Shown here in pieces: positions 24,101 to 36,900 of a DNA stretch of 64,000 nucleotides. The notes below the pieces were generated by a model, which saw only the letters and a list, made by a program, of their open reading frames with translations, had not been told where the DNA came from and did no database searches. The position numbers were made by a program, and so were the translations under genes. The first letter of the stretch is position 1; the number at the start of each line of letters is the position of its first letter. This stretch comes from Paracyclopina nana (taxonomy: Eukaryota; Arthropoda; Copepoda; Cyclopoida; Cyclopettidae): assembly GCA_019096065.1 (NCBI GenBank), contig JAGUCH010000002.1:2926501-2990500 (forward strand). The letters are read 5' to 3'.

Positions 24101-27100
24101 GATTTGGGCTCAAAATAAACTGTGCTACCACACAAAGGCAACCTTGCGAAACACCTTTGTACCATTTGGCAAATAGGCTGATAATTAGGCTAAATAATTC
24201 AGCGCGACTCACAGAAGGCAGCAGAAAATCAATACAACACAACTGAGGCCACATAATAATAAGTTTACCATACATATACAGTATATAATTGCTGCTAACC
24301 TGTAAGCAGAAATGGGTGAAGAATTACTAATCTCAAGTGGGCTCTTGAGTAGAAAGCCGCAAGATTTGTCATGCTTTCAATAAGAAGCCAGTATCTTGAC
24401 ATTTTACCATTACAGCGAGAAAGTAAGTGAGTGTGTCAAAGCTGTCAACTGACGAGCCAAAAAAAAAACCATTGAAGCGAACCTCAACGGTGAAATGGAG
24501 CATAATGAAACAGTGCAAGGTAAAAATAAGTGTAATAATGATGAAGTTCTCAGAATTTTCCTCCTTTTCCCCCCCAATATGATCTGAAGTCTTTAAAGGG
24601 GAGGAATCTTGATAAAAAGAGCCATAAAGATAACGATGTAGTAACTAGCGTAGCAAAAGGTCGACCACCATTTTTTGCCAACTTTTTGGCATAAAGTCTC
24701 ATTTTTGTCTACTTTTGGCATGCTGCTCGCCAAAAGGAAATTTTGGCTCGCAGCTTATCAAAGCTGATACGCTTGACCAGCGCGCACGAAAAAAAAAGTG
24801 GAAAAATCCCCGTATGAAATCACGAGGGCATTTTTAACGCTCTGAATTAATGTGAATGCAGGCAAATCTCGTGTAGTGATGTCGCTGTCAGGGTCCATTG
24901 ATTGACAAGAAAAGCTACCTGATGTCCACCCATTCTCACATCCCTTTTCTTGTCATGCAAGAAAAGAAACAAAAGGTCATCATTCCAGATTGAAAAAGGG
25001 GGGCAAAAGTGCATTTTCCCTGCTGCTACAGCAAAAACACCCTTTTTTGGTGATAAAGGGTCATTATTTCCCACTTCAACTTTTTTAGGGCTTTTCCCCC
25101 AGCAGCAGCAGAGAAAAATGGAGCCTTGGTCTGCATGATTTGCTATCATCATTTTTTTATCTAGCCGGGATTACATTTCACATAAGTATATGCTACTACA
25201 TGGTATATAAATATGCAAAACTCCCTCACTGCTGGCTTGAAAGAGCATGAGAATATCCTGCTGCGACTTTCCGGAACTGTCTCATTTTTCAGGTCATGAA
25301 AATATGCAAGGAGCGCAATGTAATATTGAATTTAGCAGTCAACACTGGACCTCAAAGGCTACGTAGAAAGTGTGGTAATTAATTGTCAGGCTGACACTGA
25401 AAAATTGCCTATTGGCACCTCTTCTACACTTAGCTTTCACACTGCGAAGCTCAATTTTAATTCAAAATTTTCCAACCGTGAATGCATCATGTTAAATGGG
25501 AAAAAAACCGAGGAAGAGGACGTAAAAAACTCCTTAAATATAGACTTACATATCTTGGAACGTCAAATAGCTTTCGTTGCTGGTGTTGTCGTTGTTGTTC
25601 TCATACTTTTATGGTTTGCTGACGACGTCGTTTTTTATGATCTCTAACATCTTGAGACTTTGAAAACCACTAAACATCAAGAAGGTCCGACAAGAACTAG
25701 TCTTCAGTACAGCAGCAGAAGTGCATGACTTTGCCAAGGAGCGCATGACTTTCCAGCCAACGGGAATTGGCCTTGCAGGGGCCCGTTTAAGGCCAGTCCA
25801 TGACACTCAACCAGCTTTCTCAACGTGCTGGTATGGGGCCCAAACCGGACTGATGTGCCCAATCAAAAAAAAAGTAATTCGATCTCTGAAATGATGCAGT
25901 CCGGAATGTGGACCCTTTTATCGTGAAGTCACTTTGACCAAATGGAATTTCACGCGTAATTTGAAAAAGAGAGGATTTTTCGTTTGTACGTCGAAAGAAA
26001 GCAATTTTTTAATGTAATTTCAAGGGAAGCAATTTCTTTCAAATATTTGATAGGGAGTTTGAGACGAAAGGCCAGAAATAGGAGGCTCTTTACGTAAGCG
26101 TATAGCCTGGTTTATGAGGCAATAAAATATGAAAAGCATGCTATATAGATGTGCATGGCGACAAGGCTGAAAGGATCTCGGGTTAGGCTGTTGTTCAGCA
26201 CGTCCAGCGGTTCCATTCAATGTTCTTCTTCTATTGTTCTGGATGATGACTTCTTCACCAGAATCTTTTGTTGCACCACTTCCCATCTTTAATTGCACTG
26301 ACACCCCCAAAATGATCGATTGGCAGCCCATGAAAAAGGTCCGAAATAAAGGATAAAAGCATCTTGACACATGGTATTCATGCGCCTTGACAGCAACAAC
26401 ATGATATGGAAAATCTGCTCGGAAAAGCAATTTTATTTAATTATGAGCTTTTTGCCTTCGTTCGCGAGGCTGGTAGAAAGATATGGCTTTATTTGAAAGA
26501 CGAAGAAGAAGCCACCTTTTGCAGTGAGCAGAGATCATCAGACAATGTCTCTATTGTGGCTAACAAAAAGCTATGTCACAAAGGAAAGCTGGTGGCTGCT
26601 GGTCATCAAGCAGATGCCACCACATATACACTACAGTAGCAGGCTTTTTATGGTTGAATAAATTCTGCTGAGATTCCACACACACACCAACCAAAAAAAC
26701 AGTATTTTTTATATAGATGCCTCGAATACTGAAATCCGGAATCGGCTAAAAACTGAGTTGTACTTCATCCATATCAGAAGAAATAGTTTATTGACATTGA
26801 AGACATTTTCAGGTAGGAATGAAAACGTAGTTTCAACTATGGAAAAATGAGGAGCGAGCAATTTTGGTAAGAGGACGACGATATTTTGAGGCTTGTTTAT
26901 CAAGGTTTGGATGCGAGTGTGTTGTTGCATTCATTTGGCATCAACTGATGTTTTTCTCCTCCTCCTGCGGAAGATTTACTATAACTGACCACCAAAGATG
27001 ATTCTTACCGCGAAGGACAAGCCAAAATCTCTCTTTACGACGCAGCAGCAAGAAAGCCTTAATTTACCGCAAATCCGGATCGTAAACACCTACCTCACTT

Positions 27101-28529
27101 TATGTTTAGTATGACGTTAACGGATGCGAGACAAAAGACGAAAGGATTACCATTCATGACGTGTCATTAAGGGAGCCGTTGTAGTTCAGAACACGGCCGC
27201 TGGTGTCGCTAGTGCGCCAATGCATACGCCTGCTCCTCCTTCTACGCACTGAATATCATATCCCATTTTTGCATGGTGGCTTATTTCGCCTATCTTTTCC
27301 ATTAAAGATTTCGACCATATCCGACATCATATGAATGAATGTAATAGAACCTAGACGCAAATCAAGTTATTACGTCAAAAGCTCGATTTTGCCGGATTAG
27401 AATACCATACGATGCGATTGCGCGGTGGCTGGGCCAAAAATTCAATTTGTTCCGGAAGGAGCAAAAATCCCTGGTTGGATTTGGGGCAATCGAAGAAGCA
27501 AGATGGTCAAGGCAGCAGCTTGAGCATTTACTGCCAAATTCATATGCATTTGGCACGGCTCTTCAGCAGCTCTCAGCTCTATTGCAGCCACAAATATGGA
27601 GATTTGGTCGGTGAAACACAAAAGGAGCAGCCCCATTTCTAATTGTGGCCTGGACACTTGAGATTACTGCTAAATTGGTGAAATACCTATAAATTTGCCT
27701 ATACTTTAATTATACGAAAATGATCGATTCGTTTAAAGCACTTTTCTTATCAGTACACCCAAGCTTAGCATACGTGTATCCGTTAGAGAATATCGTATTG
27801 TCAACAAAAAAACTACTTATCTTTTTTTTACGAACACGTGTGTAATGCACGTTTAGCATTTTCCTAAATGAAAAATATGATGAATCATTTAGCATGCAAG
27901 CATTAATTTGATACTATTGACACTTCTCAGTTTGTATGTGACCTTCTCCAAATTATTGTACACATCAAGAAAATTAGCTAAAGGTCGCGAAATTTCCATC
28001 CATCTTTTCTATTCATTATTTTCTGCCCTAATGAATTGCTTGCTGGCGAGAATTCCTTTCAATCTGGTCATTACCGAAGAATAGTGTATCATACAATGTC
28101 ACAAGAGTAGCGGTAAGGGGCGGAGCTTCGCCCCATTTCCACCTAGATTCGGAAAAATTGATCTTGTGCCATAAAAAGCCTGATGATTTGGAATTACTTT
28201 TCTCCTTTTTTCTTGGCATTTTTCTCATCGTCACGCGGCGGGGCAAAAGCAGCTTTTGAAGGAAGAGCCAAATTGCCGTTTCCGCAGTTTTTACTATCTG
28301 CAATTTTTGCACATGATTCATCCACGTGTAAAGATATATCAAAAAGGTAGATCTTGCATCAAAGGAGGCCCAAAAAAGGAAAGGGGAAATGGAGGACGGT
28401 TTTTCCACCACTTTCCAAGCTTGGACGACAAAAGTGTGCAAGAAAACTTCCATTTCGGACATCGTCATCCAAGAACTCCAGCTTAACCTTGATATTACAG
28501 TTTGTTATCTTCACGCTACGCACATATTA
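21115..28529. other. Long intergenic stretch, no convincing gene
   Basis: Many short frames occur (for example 21302-21763 +, 22202-22498 +, 26020-26430 -), but none shows a recognised domain, in-phase splice partners or a signal peptide. CAG/CTG-rich words are frequent (23.07, 25.10 kb). It may contain regulatory DNA for the channel gene, whose first coding exon ends at 21114. Confidence 0.4.
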
Positions 28530-28738
28530 GGCCGTTCTCATATTGCCGGAAAAAGCTAAGCTAAGGTAAAAATAGCTAAGCTAAGGTGAAAATAGCTAAG
28601 CAAATGCTCAACATTTCAAGCAAAGTAGCTGCTTTTTGTGAATGTTGAGCGAAAAAACCGGTTTTCGTTGCATAATTTTTACCTTAGCTTAGCTAGTTTT
28701 ACCTTAGCTTAGCTTTTTCCATCAATATGAGAACGGCC
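28530..28738. mobile_element. 209-bp palindromic MITE with AAGCTAAGCTAAGG repeats
   Basis: Ends GGCCGTTCTCATATTG and its inverse CAATATGAGAACGGCC are perfect over 16 bases, flanked by TA. Inside, AAGCTAAGCTAAGGTAAAA is repeated on the left arm and inverted on the right, so almost the whole element can form one hairpin. The good preservation suggests recent activity. Confidence 0.75.
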
Positions 28739-30013
28739 TATTCTATTGACTTTGACAAACATGCAAATAATGAGCATTCGAATTATGTTTACGATCTCTT
28801 ATTTTGTGGGAAAAACCCTGAGTAAAAAAATGGACTTTTTTTAGCGATTCCTACATTGCTCCTCGACTCATGGATATGCATTTAATCTCGCTAGAAAGCC
28901 TTGAAAAGCTTCCGGGTTATTCCGACTTTGTTAATGAAGCTTTCCGAAAAATTACTAGAGAAAAAATGAAAATAGCTTTGCATCGAATTTATCGTTAGAT
29001 AACCTGCTTTTAAAGCATGTCCTTAAACCCAAGCTATAAAAAATGCAACCAGAAGACAAAATTGTGTATTGCTACAAGTTTACATATCAGCCCCCTTTTT
29101 ATTGCTAGCAATGTATGAATTGGTGAAAGGAGTAGAAATCGAGTTTCTCAGTCTATTCTGCTCCTCTCAGTTTGGTTAATGACCGGAGCAATCAGGAAGA
29201 CTGTGACTCAATGAAAAGACCACAAAAAAGCCAAGGCCCATTTTCAGACCAAAAACTGCTTCTTCGACAATGGGATGGCCAAAAATCCGGACACTTCATC
29301 AGTTCCTCGTATAAGAATCACTTGCGCAAAACTTGCGCTCTTAGGGCCAAATAAAGCCCTAGCAAATGCACTGCTTTTTTCCCCTCGTCGAAATGGAGGT
29401 GGATGCCATTAGCTTTTGAAGTAAGGCAGAGTTGAGGTTTTGAAGAGCATTGTTATGTTCATGGAATTGTGGCACAAAGTGAGACAAAAGGTGCAGGGCA
29501 ATAGCAGTAGTGGTATGTAGCAGCAGCAGCCCCTTTACCCGCCCGATGAAGGACAAAAGGCCATTCTTTGGTAGCCTTTGTCAAAGGCCATACAAGAAGA
29601 GAGAGCTAACCAAGGCTTTACAAGCCAACGAGGAAGAAGAAGAAGATTCACTTTCACTACATCCCGCAAATGATCTAGATATGCAGAATGTCCCGCATTT
29701 TTTAACAAGATTCTTTGAAATTATGCCCTAAAACTTTATGCTCGGTTTGTTTTAATAGCTACAAAAATTGTGGGACATTCTGTAAGTACTGCATTACTCT
29801 TTGCATAAAACAGGGTAACATGATCCATACCAGCAGATTTTTGGTGCACAAGATTATCAATGGAGGAAAGTTGGCGATGCTTTTCAATCATTTTAGGTAA
29901 ATTATACCTGCGCATGTCAAAAGAAAACTCTGCAAGTTAGCAAGAGCCTAGCGAGAGTTCCTTTTTAATCTCGTCAAATTGCCTTCTCTCAGGCTCTCAA
30001 TTTTGAACAAACC

Positions 30014-30666
30014 ATGAAACTTGAAATTGCTCTAATATTGCTACAAGCAGCTGCTCTTCTGGCACAAAAAGGTAAGATTTGGACTTAAAATCATGCTAAA
30101 ATCATGCTTAAGATACTATTATTATTTACTTCATGGACCAGACGGAGGAAATCTTGAAGGTTCCTTACTGAATTTTTTGGCTGAAATTACCAATCCTGAA
30201 AAAATCACTGGTAAATATCTATTGACAAACGTTTTGATAACTCACACTATATGAAATAATGGAAAATAAAGCTTATTTGTTAAAGGATGAACATTTGCTG
30301 TGTTTGATGAAGAAAAATTCTGTTTCAGAAAATGAATCCAAGTTTATATACAAAACTTTGAATCAGAGCTTGATCAATGATACAACTCAAGAGACCGGCG
30401 AAATGCTCACCAAAAAAGCAAACAAAAATTCAACGGAGGAAATCAGAGAAATGGTAATAGAGGAAATGAGCGAAATGATAACAGAGGAGATCAGAGAAGA
30501 ATTAACTGAGGAAAATACAGAAAAGTCTACAGAAGAAATGGGAGAAGAGTTAACCGAGGAAATCAGAGAAATATCAACTGAGCAGACGTCATTGTCATCA
30601 GGATCTCGCAATCATTACGACGGCAACTTTGCACTCATTTTGATGGTGCTACATATTTACTCTTAG
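30014..30666 (+). CDS. Secreted/GPI-like Glu-Thr-rich repeat protein
   Basis: Exons 30014-30071, 30142-30210 and 30329-30666 join in phase (154 residues). The signal peptide is MKLEIALILLQAAALLAQK. After a short unique region with N-x-T/S sites come degenerate repeats of the type TEEIREx(2)TEE from about residue 70 to 130. The C-terminus is a short hydrophobic tail (FALILMVLHIYS) after a Ser/Gly stretch, like a GPI-attachment signal, though it ends on polar residues. No family recognised. It heads a same-strand series with the genes at 31257, 32670 and 35366 that share the signal-repeat-tail design. Introns are 70 and 118 bases. Confidence 0.65.
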
Positions 30667-31256
30667 ATGACCAATACTAAAAGATGTGAGAAAACAGAGG
30701 CTTATTCACTTAAGCGGGTGTAATCTTCATCAATTTCTCAACTTCTTTATTTAAATGCGGAATTACATGCAACCAAAAATGGACGAAATACATGCAAGGA
30801 TTCAATTCCCGAGAGGGATTGATCTGGAGTCCGAAGGTCCCATTTATTCGTGAAATCAGCAAAATTGCGCCCCAAGCCTCGAATGACAAGCACCTTTCAT
30901 TATCAAGAACAGTAAATACAACTGATACATAAATTACCGTTTCACCTGCGAAATCAAATCATCAACATACGATGAATATCACGCAAAAAACTATTAAGCA
31001 TAATAATAATTGATCATGTTTGAGTACGAATATTTTCAATCATAGCAAGGCTGTATTTTTTTGCTGTTTGTTTGAAGGCAAAGCCAAATAAGCTTTGCAA
31101 AAGTAAAAAAAAAATATGTCAACTCGGATTCTGAGTTAAGGGTAAGCACGGTATAGTAATATCACGGAAAAGAGCAAAAGTCGAGCTGTACTTTATAAGT
31201 GCTAATAGCCTCAGAGGAGTCACTTCCATGTAGAGAAGTGAGAAGTTAAGGTTGAC

Positions 31257-32054
31257 ATGAAATCTTTAGTAACTTTTATCTTACTGGCAGGCTTATTATC
31301 CAAAAGCCAAGCCAAACCTCTGGATCCGCCAGGGCTTCAAAATAGTTTCAAAACTATCCTCACAAGATTTCAAGGAATACCAAATGAAGACGATCTAACA
31401 ACTCCGGACAAGGCTCCACTACCAACCACTACATCTGCATTAGACACTACCACAACTGCCCCTGAAACCACTACATCTGTCATTGATACAACCACAACAG
31501 TTCCTGAAACCACTACTTCTATTGAAGATACAACCACAACAGTTCCTGAAACCACTTCATCTGCTATAGATACAACCACAACAGCCCCTGAAACCACTAC
31601 TTCCATTGAAGATACAACCACAACAGCCCCTGAAACCACTACATCTGTCATTGACACAACCACAACAGTTCCTGAAACCACTACTTCCATTGAAGATACA
31701 ACCACAACAGCCCCTGAAACCACTACATCTGTCATTGATACAACCACAGCAGTTCCTGAAACCACTACATCTGTCACAGATACTACCACAACAGTTACTG
31801 AACCAACTACAACTATCCAAACCACTACTACTAAGGATACAACAACAACAGTTACTGAAACCACAACTACTATCAAAGATACAACTACTACAGTTCAAGA
31901 GACCTCAACAACACCTGATGTAGAAACAACTACGACCATGGGAGAAACTACTACCGCCCAAGACACCACAACAGCAACAACATCAAGTGCAGACTTCACA
32001 CAATGCTCAGGATTGCTGTTGAGTGTTATTCTTGCCTTCTCGATGCTAATTTGA
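31257..32054 (+). CDS. Mucin-like Thr-rich protein with GPI-type tail
   Basis: Single exon, 265 residues. The signal peptide MKSLVTFILLAGLLSKSQA is followed by a unique segment of about 35 residues, then about 170 residues of repeats built on ETTTSVIDTTTT(A/V)P and ETTTSIEDTTTT variants, then a hydrophobic end (GLLLSVILAFSMLI) preceded by small residues (SSAD), a plausible GPI site. The dense Thr would be heavily O-glycosylated, so a cell-surface or shed mucin is likely. A TATA-like TTTATAAG lies 65 bases upstream (about 31192). Antisense frames over the repeat are shadows. No homologue recognised beyond the general mucin type. Confidence 0.75.
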   Translation: MKSLVTFILLAGLLSKSQAKPLDPPGLQNSFKTILTRFQGIPNEDDLTTPDKAPLPTTTSALDTTTTAPETTTSVIDTTTTVPETTTSIEDTTTTVPETTSSAIDTTTTAPETTTSIEDTTTTAPETTTSVIDTTTTVPETTTSIEDTTTTAPETTTSVIDTTTAVPETTTSVTDTTTTVTEPTTTIQTTTTKDTTTTVTETTTTIKDTTTTVQETSTTPDVETTTTMGETTTAQDTTTATTSSADFTQCSGLLLSVILAFSMLI

Positions 32055-32669
32055 ATACCCGGAAAATCTCCGTATTTTGCAGCTTGGAGAAAAATATATG
32101 ACCTATATAGTTCTTCAAATAACTGTTTTTTCCTAACGATCAAGCACATCATTTACTCAGGTAACTTGCTATAGGTGGCGCCCTCTATTACCTTCTACAT
32201 TTAATGCTTAGCATCACCACAAGCTGACAGCAAGGTATGAAAGCCCTATTGATATTTACTCAATGCGTCAGCAACGCCATTAGCACCTATCTTTACTAAA
32301 AGCTACTTTCGCTTCTTAAAAAAGGTCTAGACTTTTCGTTTAAAAGTCTACCAATAATAGGCATAAATGTGGAAACAAATAACAACACCTAGGCTTCATT
32401 TCAAGGGCAAAAAAAACCCGACAAAAGAGCATAGAGAGAGAATTTAGCAACAGAGCCAAAAGTGACGATTCACAGTGGAAGCCGGAGCGCGCGTGCAGCT
32501 CGCTATTTTTCCCACTGTGCAGTGATTGCCCAATAAAAAGGTTATGATATCATTGTTGCGATATCTGGAAAATTTTAGTGAGGTTAGCAAGCGCTCAGTC
32601 GCATTAGGTAGTTTCGAACTAGGCCCCATCCCATTAAGAGCAACTAAAGTTAAAACATCAAACGCTGAA

Positions 32670-33035
32670 ATGAAGGTTGTGTTTGCTTTGACACTTTTGC
32701 TCATTGGTGCTGCAAGCGCCAGGATCATTGACAATATGGACGGAGACGAACACAACAGAGAAGCAGATGATGAAACCAGAACAACAATAACCACTGTAAA
32801 CCCCACCACTGTAACTGAAAACCCCACCACAGAAATCCCCACCACAGAAATCCCCACCACAGAAAACCCCACCACTGAAAACCCCACCACTGAAAACCCC
32901 ACCACTGAAAACCCCACCACTGAAAACCCCACCACTGAAAACCCCGCACCGACCACCACACCAAATGGATCTTCAGTTCAAAAAATGGCATCAATCATCA
33001 GCATCTTTGGAATTGTAGTTGCACTTCTCTGCTAA
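32670..33035 (+). CDS. Small mucin-like protein with NPTTE repeats and GPI-type tail
   Basis: 121 residues. I start at 32670 and not at the upstream in-frame ATG (32526), because 32670 opens a clean signal peptide (MKVVFALTLLLIGAASA). A short acidic region is followed by ten or so 5-residue units (TTEIP, then TTENP), encoded by a 15-base tandem repeat (about 32815-32945). The tail MASIISIFGIVVALLC follows NGSS, a possible GPI-attachment site. AATAAA lies near 33077. Same design as its two upstream neighbours and the 35366 gene, but the repeat word is different, so the family diverges by repeat turnover. Confidence 0.7.
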   Translation: MKVVFALTLLLIGAASARIIDNMDGDEHNREADDETRTTITTVNPTTVTENPTTEIPTTEIPTTENPTTENPTTENPTTENPTTENPTTENPAPTTTPNGSSVQKMASIISIFGIVVALLC

Positions 33036-33975
33036 GCAACATAATTCATTATAAATTCTATAAGCTTTTCGTCGAAATAAACTTAACATTTTTACGAGCT
33101 TTTTTCTTATTCAAAAACACTCAAAAATGCCAGCTTAGCCTTGAACTTCGCCTTGTCATCCTGCTGCGTAAACAAGCTTCAAAAGGCCAAAGATTGGGCA
33201 TTTGATGGATTGGATTTTTCGCCAATTTCAATTGATTCAACTATAGATTCGCAAAAAGATTCGCTTATCAAATCTGGAATAGTTAATTGGCATGAGTTGC
33301 TGATTCTCCTAATTTTAATAGAGGTAAGGATATTTTGCATTTTCGCATTCGCAAGAAAAACATGAGTCAAGCTAGCACGCAAAACTGTGAGTTGCTCAAG
33401 ATGGAAAATCGAGGTCAAGTTATGAGTTTTTCCGCTAAGTTATTATTGACAAGTCAATCAGCTGTGAGGAGGGACAATTGGGCTCAACAGTTCAAAGCAG
33501 AAAAGGTGAAAGCAATGCCTTTGAAGTAATGTACAACTAGTACAGTAGAGGTGGCCTAATATGCTTCTTACAATAAGCAAAACAGGAGCCGGCTTGCCTC
33601 AAATTAGAGCGAAAATGCAGTGAAACTTCACTTATTTCACGTCTGTAGAGGCTTTCGAAGTTTCTCGTCAAACGGAGGAAGTTATACAGAGAGTAGGGTA
33701 AAGTGAAAGCACCTAAAAACGACTGAGCTTTCAAGACACCACAGTGCGTTCCAATCACCTGTTCAGCACTGATGAAAGCCATCTTTTCGGGCATAACGCA
33801 CACACCAAACAGCACTGCGCATTACCTAAAAGAGATCAGCGCACACAGCTAAGCGTTTTAGTCCCTTGGGAGTCCCTTGAGGTGTCAGTTAGTTGTGCTA
33901 TTTCCAAGAACTGTGAAACTCGAATTGACATATGAGTGGTGATAATGTGTAGAGAATTCGAGTGATTGGTAAATT

Positions 33976-36900
33976 ATGAATGACAACATTGTGACGATTG
34001 ACTTGTATCGTGATGGGCCCAATTCCCCATGGGGATTTCGGCTGAAAGGTGGCATTGATGTTGACGGAGGAACACCTTTAGAAATTGTCAGGGTAAGCAA
34101 ACTCAAGTCTCATAGCTGCCAGTTTGGCTGATTTGGCAACTACTTCTACTTGACCGGAGCGCATTCAGGTGATATTATTTGTAATTCTCCCATTGATTGC
34201 GATAAAAAGCCAAAAGGAAGCCTCTTCATGTCAAGCCAGCCTAGCAGCTAGTCTGAGGTTCCCCCATAAGATCGGGCACGCTAATTATGTCATCATTTGG
34301 CGTTTGCGCCTCTTTTATTTAAGTGCAACTGACTAAGCCGTTATGGTCTTACATGTGAGCAATCACAAGTTTCAAAATTGTGCAAGGCTTTTAAAAAAGG
34401 TGAAAAGAGACTACACTAGCAAGCTGCTGTCTCTCAATGTATGTCAAAACATGGATATTAAATAAGCTTGATAAGGAATGAAGTTGGATGTGTATAGGTC
34501 ATCTGCTAAAGTTATCGAATGAAAATGATCGTTTCGCGAAAGCACTCAGATCAATATTTTGATTCTACTCAAAAGTAATAATGGTCACAGTAATCAAGTA
34601 CACCTTAACATGAAAACCTCGCAAGTATGCAGGGCCAGCTAGGTTTAAAAATTGCCCCCTTGATCGATCACATGAACAGCTTGAAGGGGCTCTACTGGGT
34701 AAAGGCACCTGGGGCAAAGGCATTATGATTAAAGGCTCCCTGATAAAAAGCACACTGCTTAAAGGCATAGCGGGCAAAAGCAACACTGATAAAAGGCAAC
34801 TTATCTAAAATGGCACTAAAAGAAATGGTGTCACAAAATTTGTCGGTTTGTTAAAAATCTGACAGCAGAAATAGCATTTTAGAAAAAAGTTATTAAGAAA
34901 AGTTGTAGCCCTAGCTAAATGGGGATTTGATGCAATTTGACGAATGATTTCAAAATGGGGATTAAGGAATCTTGGTTAATTATTAAAGAGCAAACTTAGG
35001 CCACCATAACTGTCAAATGATCCAGAGTTTTGTGGCACAGGGAACAATTGTGGTTTAGTGGCATTACTTTTTATTGCTTAAAAGTGCCTTTGACAATTTG
35101 TGCCTTTAGCCAATGTTGCCTTTGCCCATCATGCCTTTCATCAGCGCGCTTTTTATCAGGGAGCCTTTAATCATAATGCCTTTGCCCTTGGTGCCTTTAG
35201 GCAGTATACCCCTTGAAGGGATGAAATGCTTGTCCACTAAAAATCCCCCTCTACTTATCTACTTTGCTTTTGTTAGCTTAGGCAATCGCAAAGAGGAACC
35301 CATGGAGTATAAAAGGACATGAACGGGTAAATTTCAGATCAGTTGAGCACGGTCACTTTGCCAACATGAGAACGCTTCAATATTTCGTCGTTTGGCTTTC
35401 GTTCGCAGCTGTTTTCCAAGTAGAAGGGGCATCGCTCCATGCCAAGAGCTACAAGCCCAAACCTCGAATTTTTGAGGTATCCATAGATCAAAATTCAACA
35501 GCCACAACAACTGATCAATCTTCACCTTCAACATCCCCACAAACCACAACTACGACAACTCCTACAGCCACGTCAGCAGAAAGCACAACTACTTCAACAA
35601 CCAAATCTACATCTACAACAACCAACAACGAAACAACCAACAACGAAACAACCACAATTGGGACAACCACAATTGGGACAACCACAATTGGGACAACCAC
35701 AATTGGGACAACCACAATTGGGACAACCACAATTGGGACAACCACAATTGGGACAACCACAATTGGGACAACCACAATTGGGACAACCACAATTGGGACA
35801 ACCACAATTGGGACAACCACAATTGGGACAACCACAATTGGGACAACCACAATTGGGACAACCACAATTGGGACAACCACAATTGGGACAACCACAATTG
35901 GGACAACCACAATTGGGACAACCACAATTGGGACAACCACAATTGGGACAACCACAATTGGGACAACCACAATTGGGACAACCACAATTGGGACAACCAC
36001 AATTGGGACAACCACAATTGGGACAACCACAATTGGGACAACCACAATTGGGACAACCACAATTGGGACAACCACAATTGGGACAACCACAATTGGGACA
36101 ACCAAAACTACAACATCTGCTGTGACAACAAAAACCTCAACAGCTTCTACACAGTCATCAACATCCAATGAGTCAAACATCAACGCTGCTTCAATCATTG
36201 TGGTGACGATGATGGCTCTATTAGCAGCATAGCTGTTCCTTCCGTTCCACAATTCAATTTTTGAGACAGGGGTGACAAATAAATATGCCAACAACTTCAA
36301 TTGGATCGCGGTTCCATATCACCCCTAGAAGATCTTCAAATTTTCTCCAACTCGCAAGTCAACCATGTTTGGATAGCTGAACTTTGAAGAATCAGCTGCC
36401 AACAATAAAAATCAACAAACCAACATCTTCTACTTTTAACTGATTTAATAAATAAGGACAACCATTTCTATTCTTTAACAATGCTTCTTGGTGCAATTTA
36501 ATATAATTTTAAGTGGAATGCTGGATTAAGGTAAATGGCTTAAACAATCTTCTCTAGTACTTTCTAGGCAAATAATGTGTTCAAAGTTATACCAAGTGAC
36601 GCATCAATTTGAGCTCTGTGTTGCAACAAGTTGGTGAGCTTTTTCAATAGTGTAAACTAAACGCTTTTAAAGCCTACAGCCATCGTTTTTAGACGTTTCA
36701 AGCAGCTGAACTTGTAGAGAGGCAGTCAGCACCAGATTCACTTTTATGTAAGACAATTTTATCCATATATTAAGGCATTCTTCATACATGAGCTATGCAT
36801 TAGTGCAATTCTGAAGTCGCAAAGTTATAAGCAAAGCAAATTGGGTGCCACTTGGCAAGGACGAATAGGCCTTAAACACTAAATCCTATAACAATTGAAA

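Noticed and set aside
28028..28468. 146-codon minus-strand frame
   Set aside because: No domain or signal, interrupted context, and surrounding DNA is non-coding in character.
31370..31923. Val-rich and Cys-rich frames opposite and across the Thr-rich mucin
   Set aside because: They mirror ACC/ACA codon repeats and lack start context, signal peptide or partners.
35515..36300. Long open frames antisense or frame-shifted over the TTTIG array
   Set aside because: The 15-bp repeat has no stop in several frames, so these are by-products; only the 35366 frame has a signal peptide and tail.
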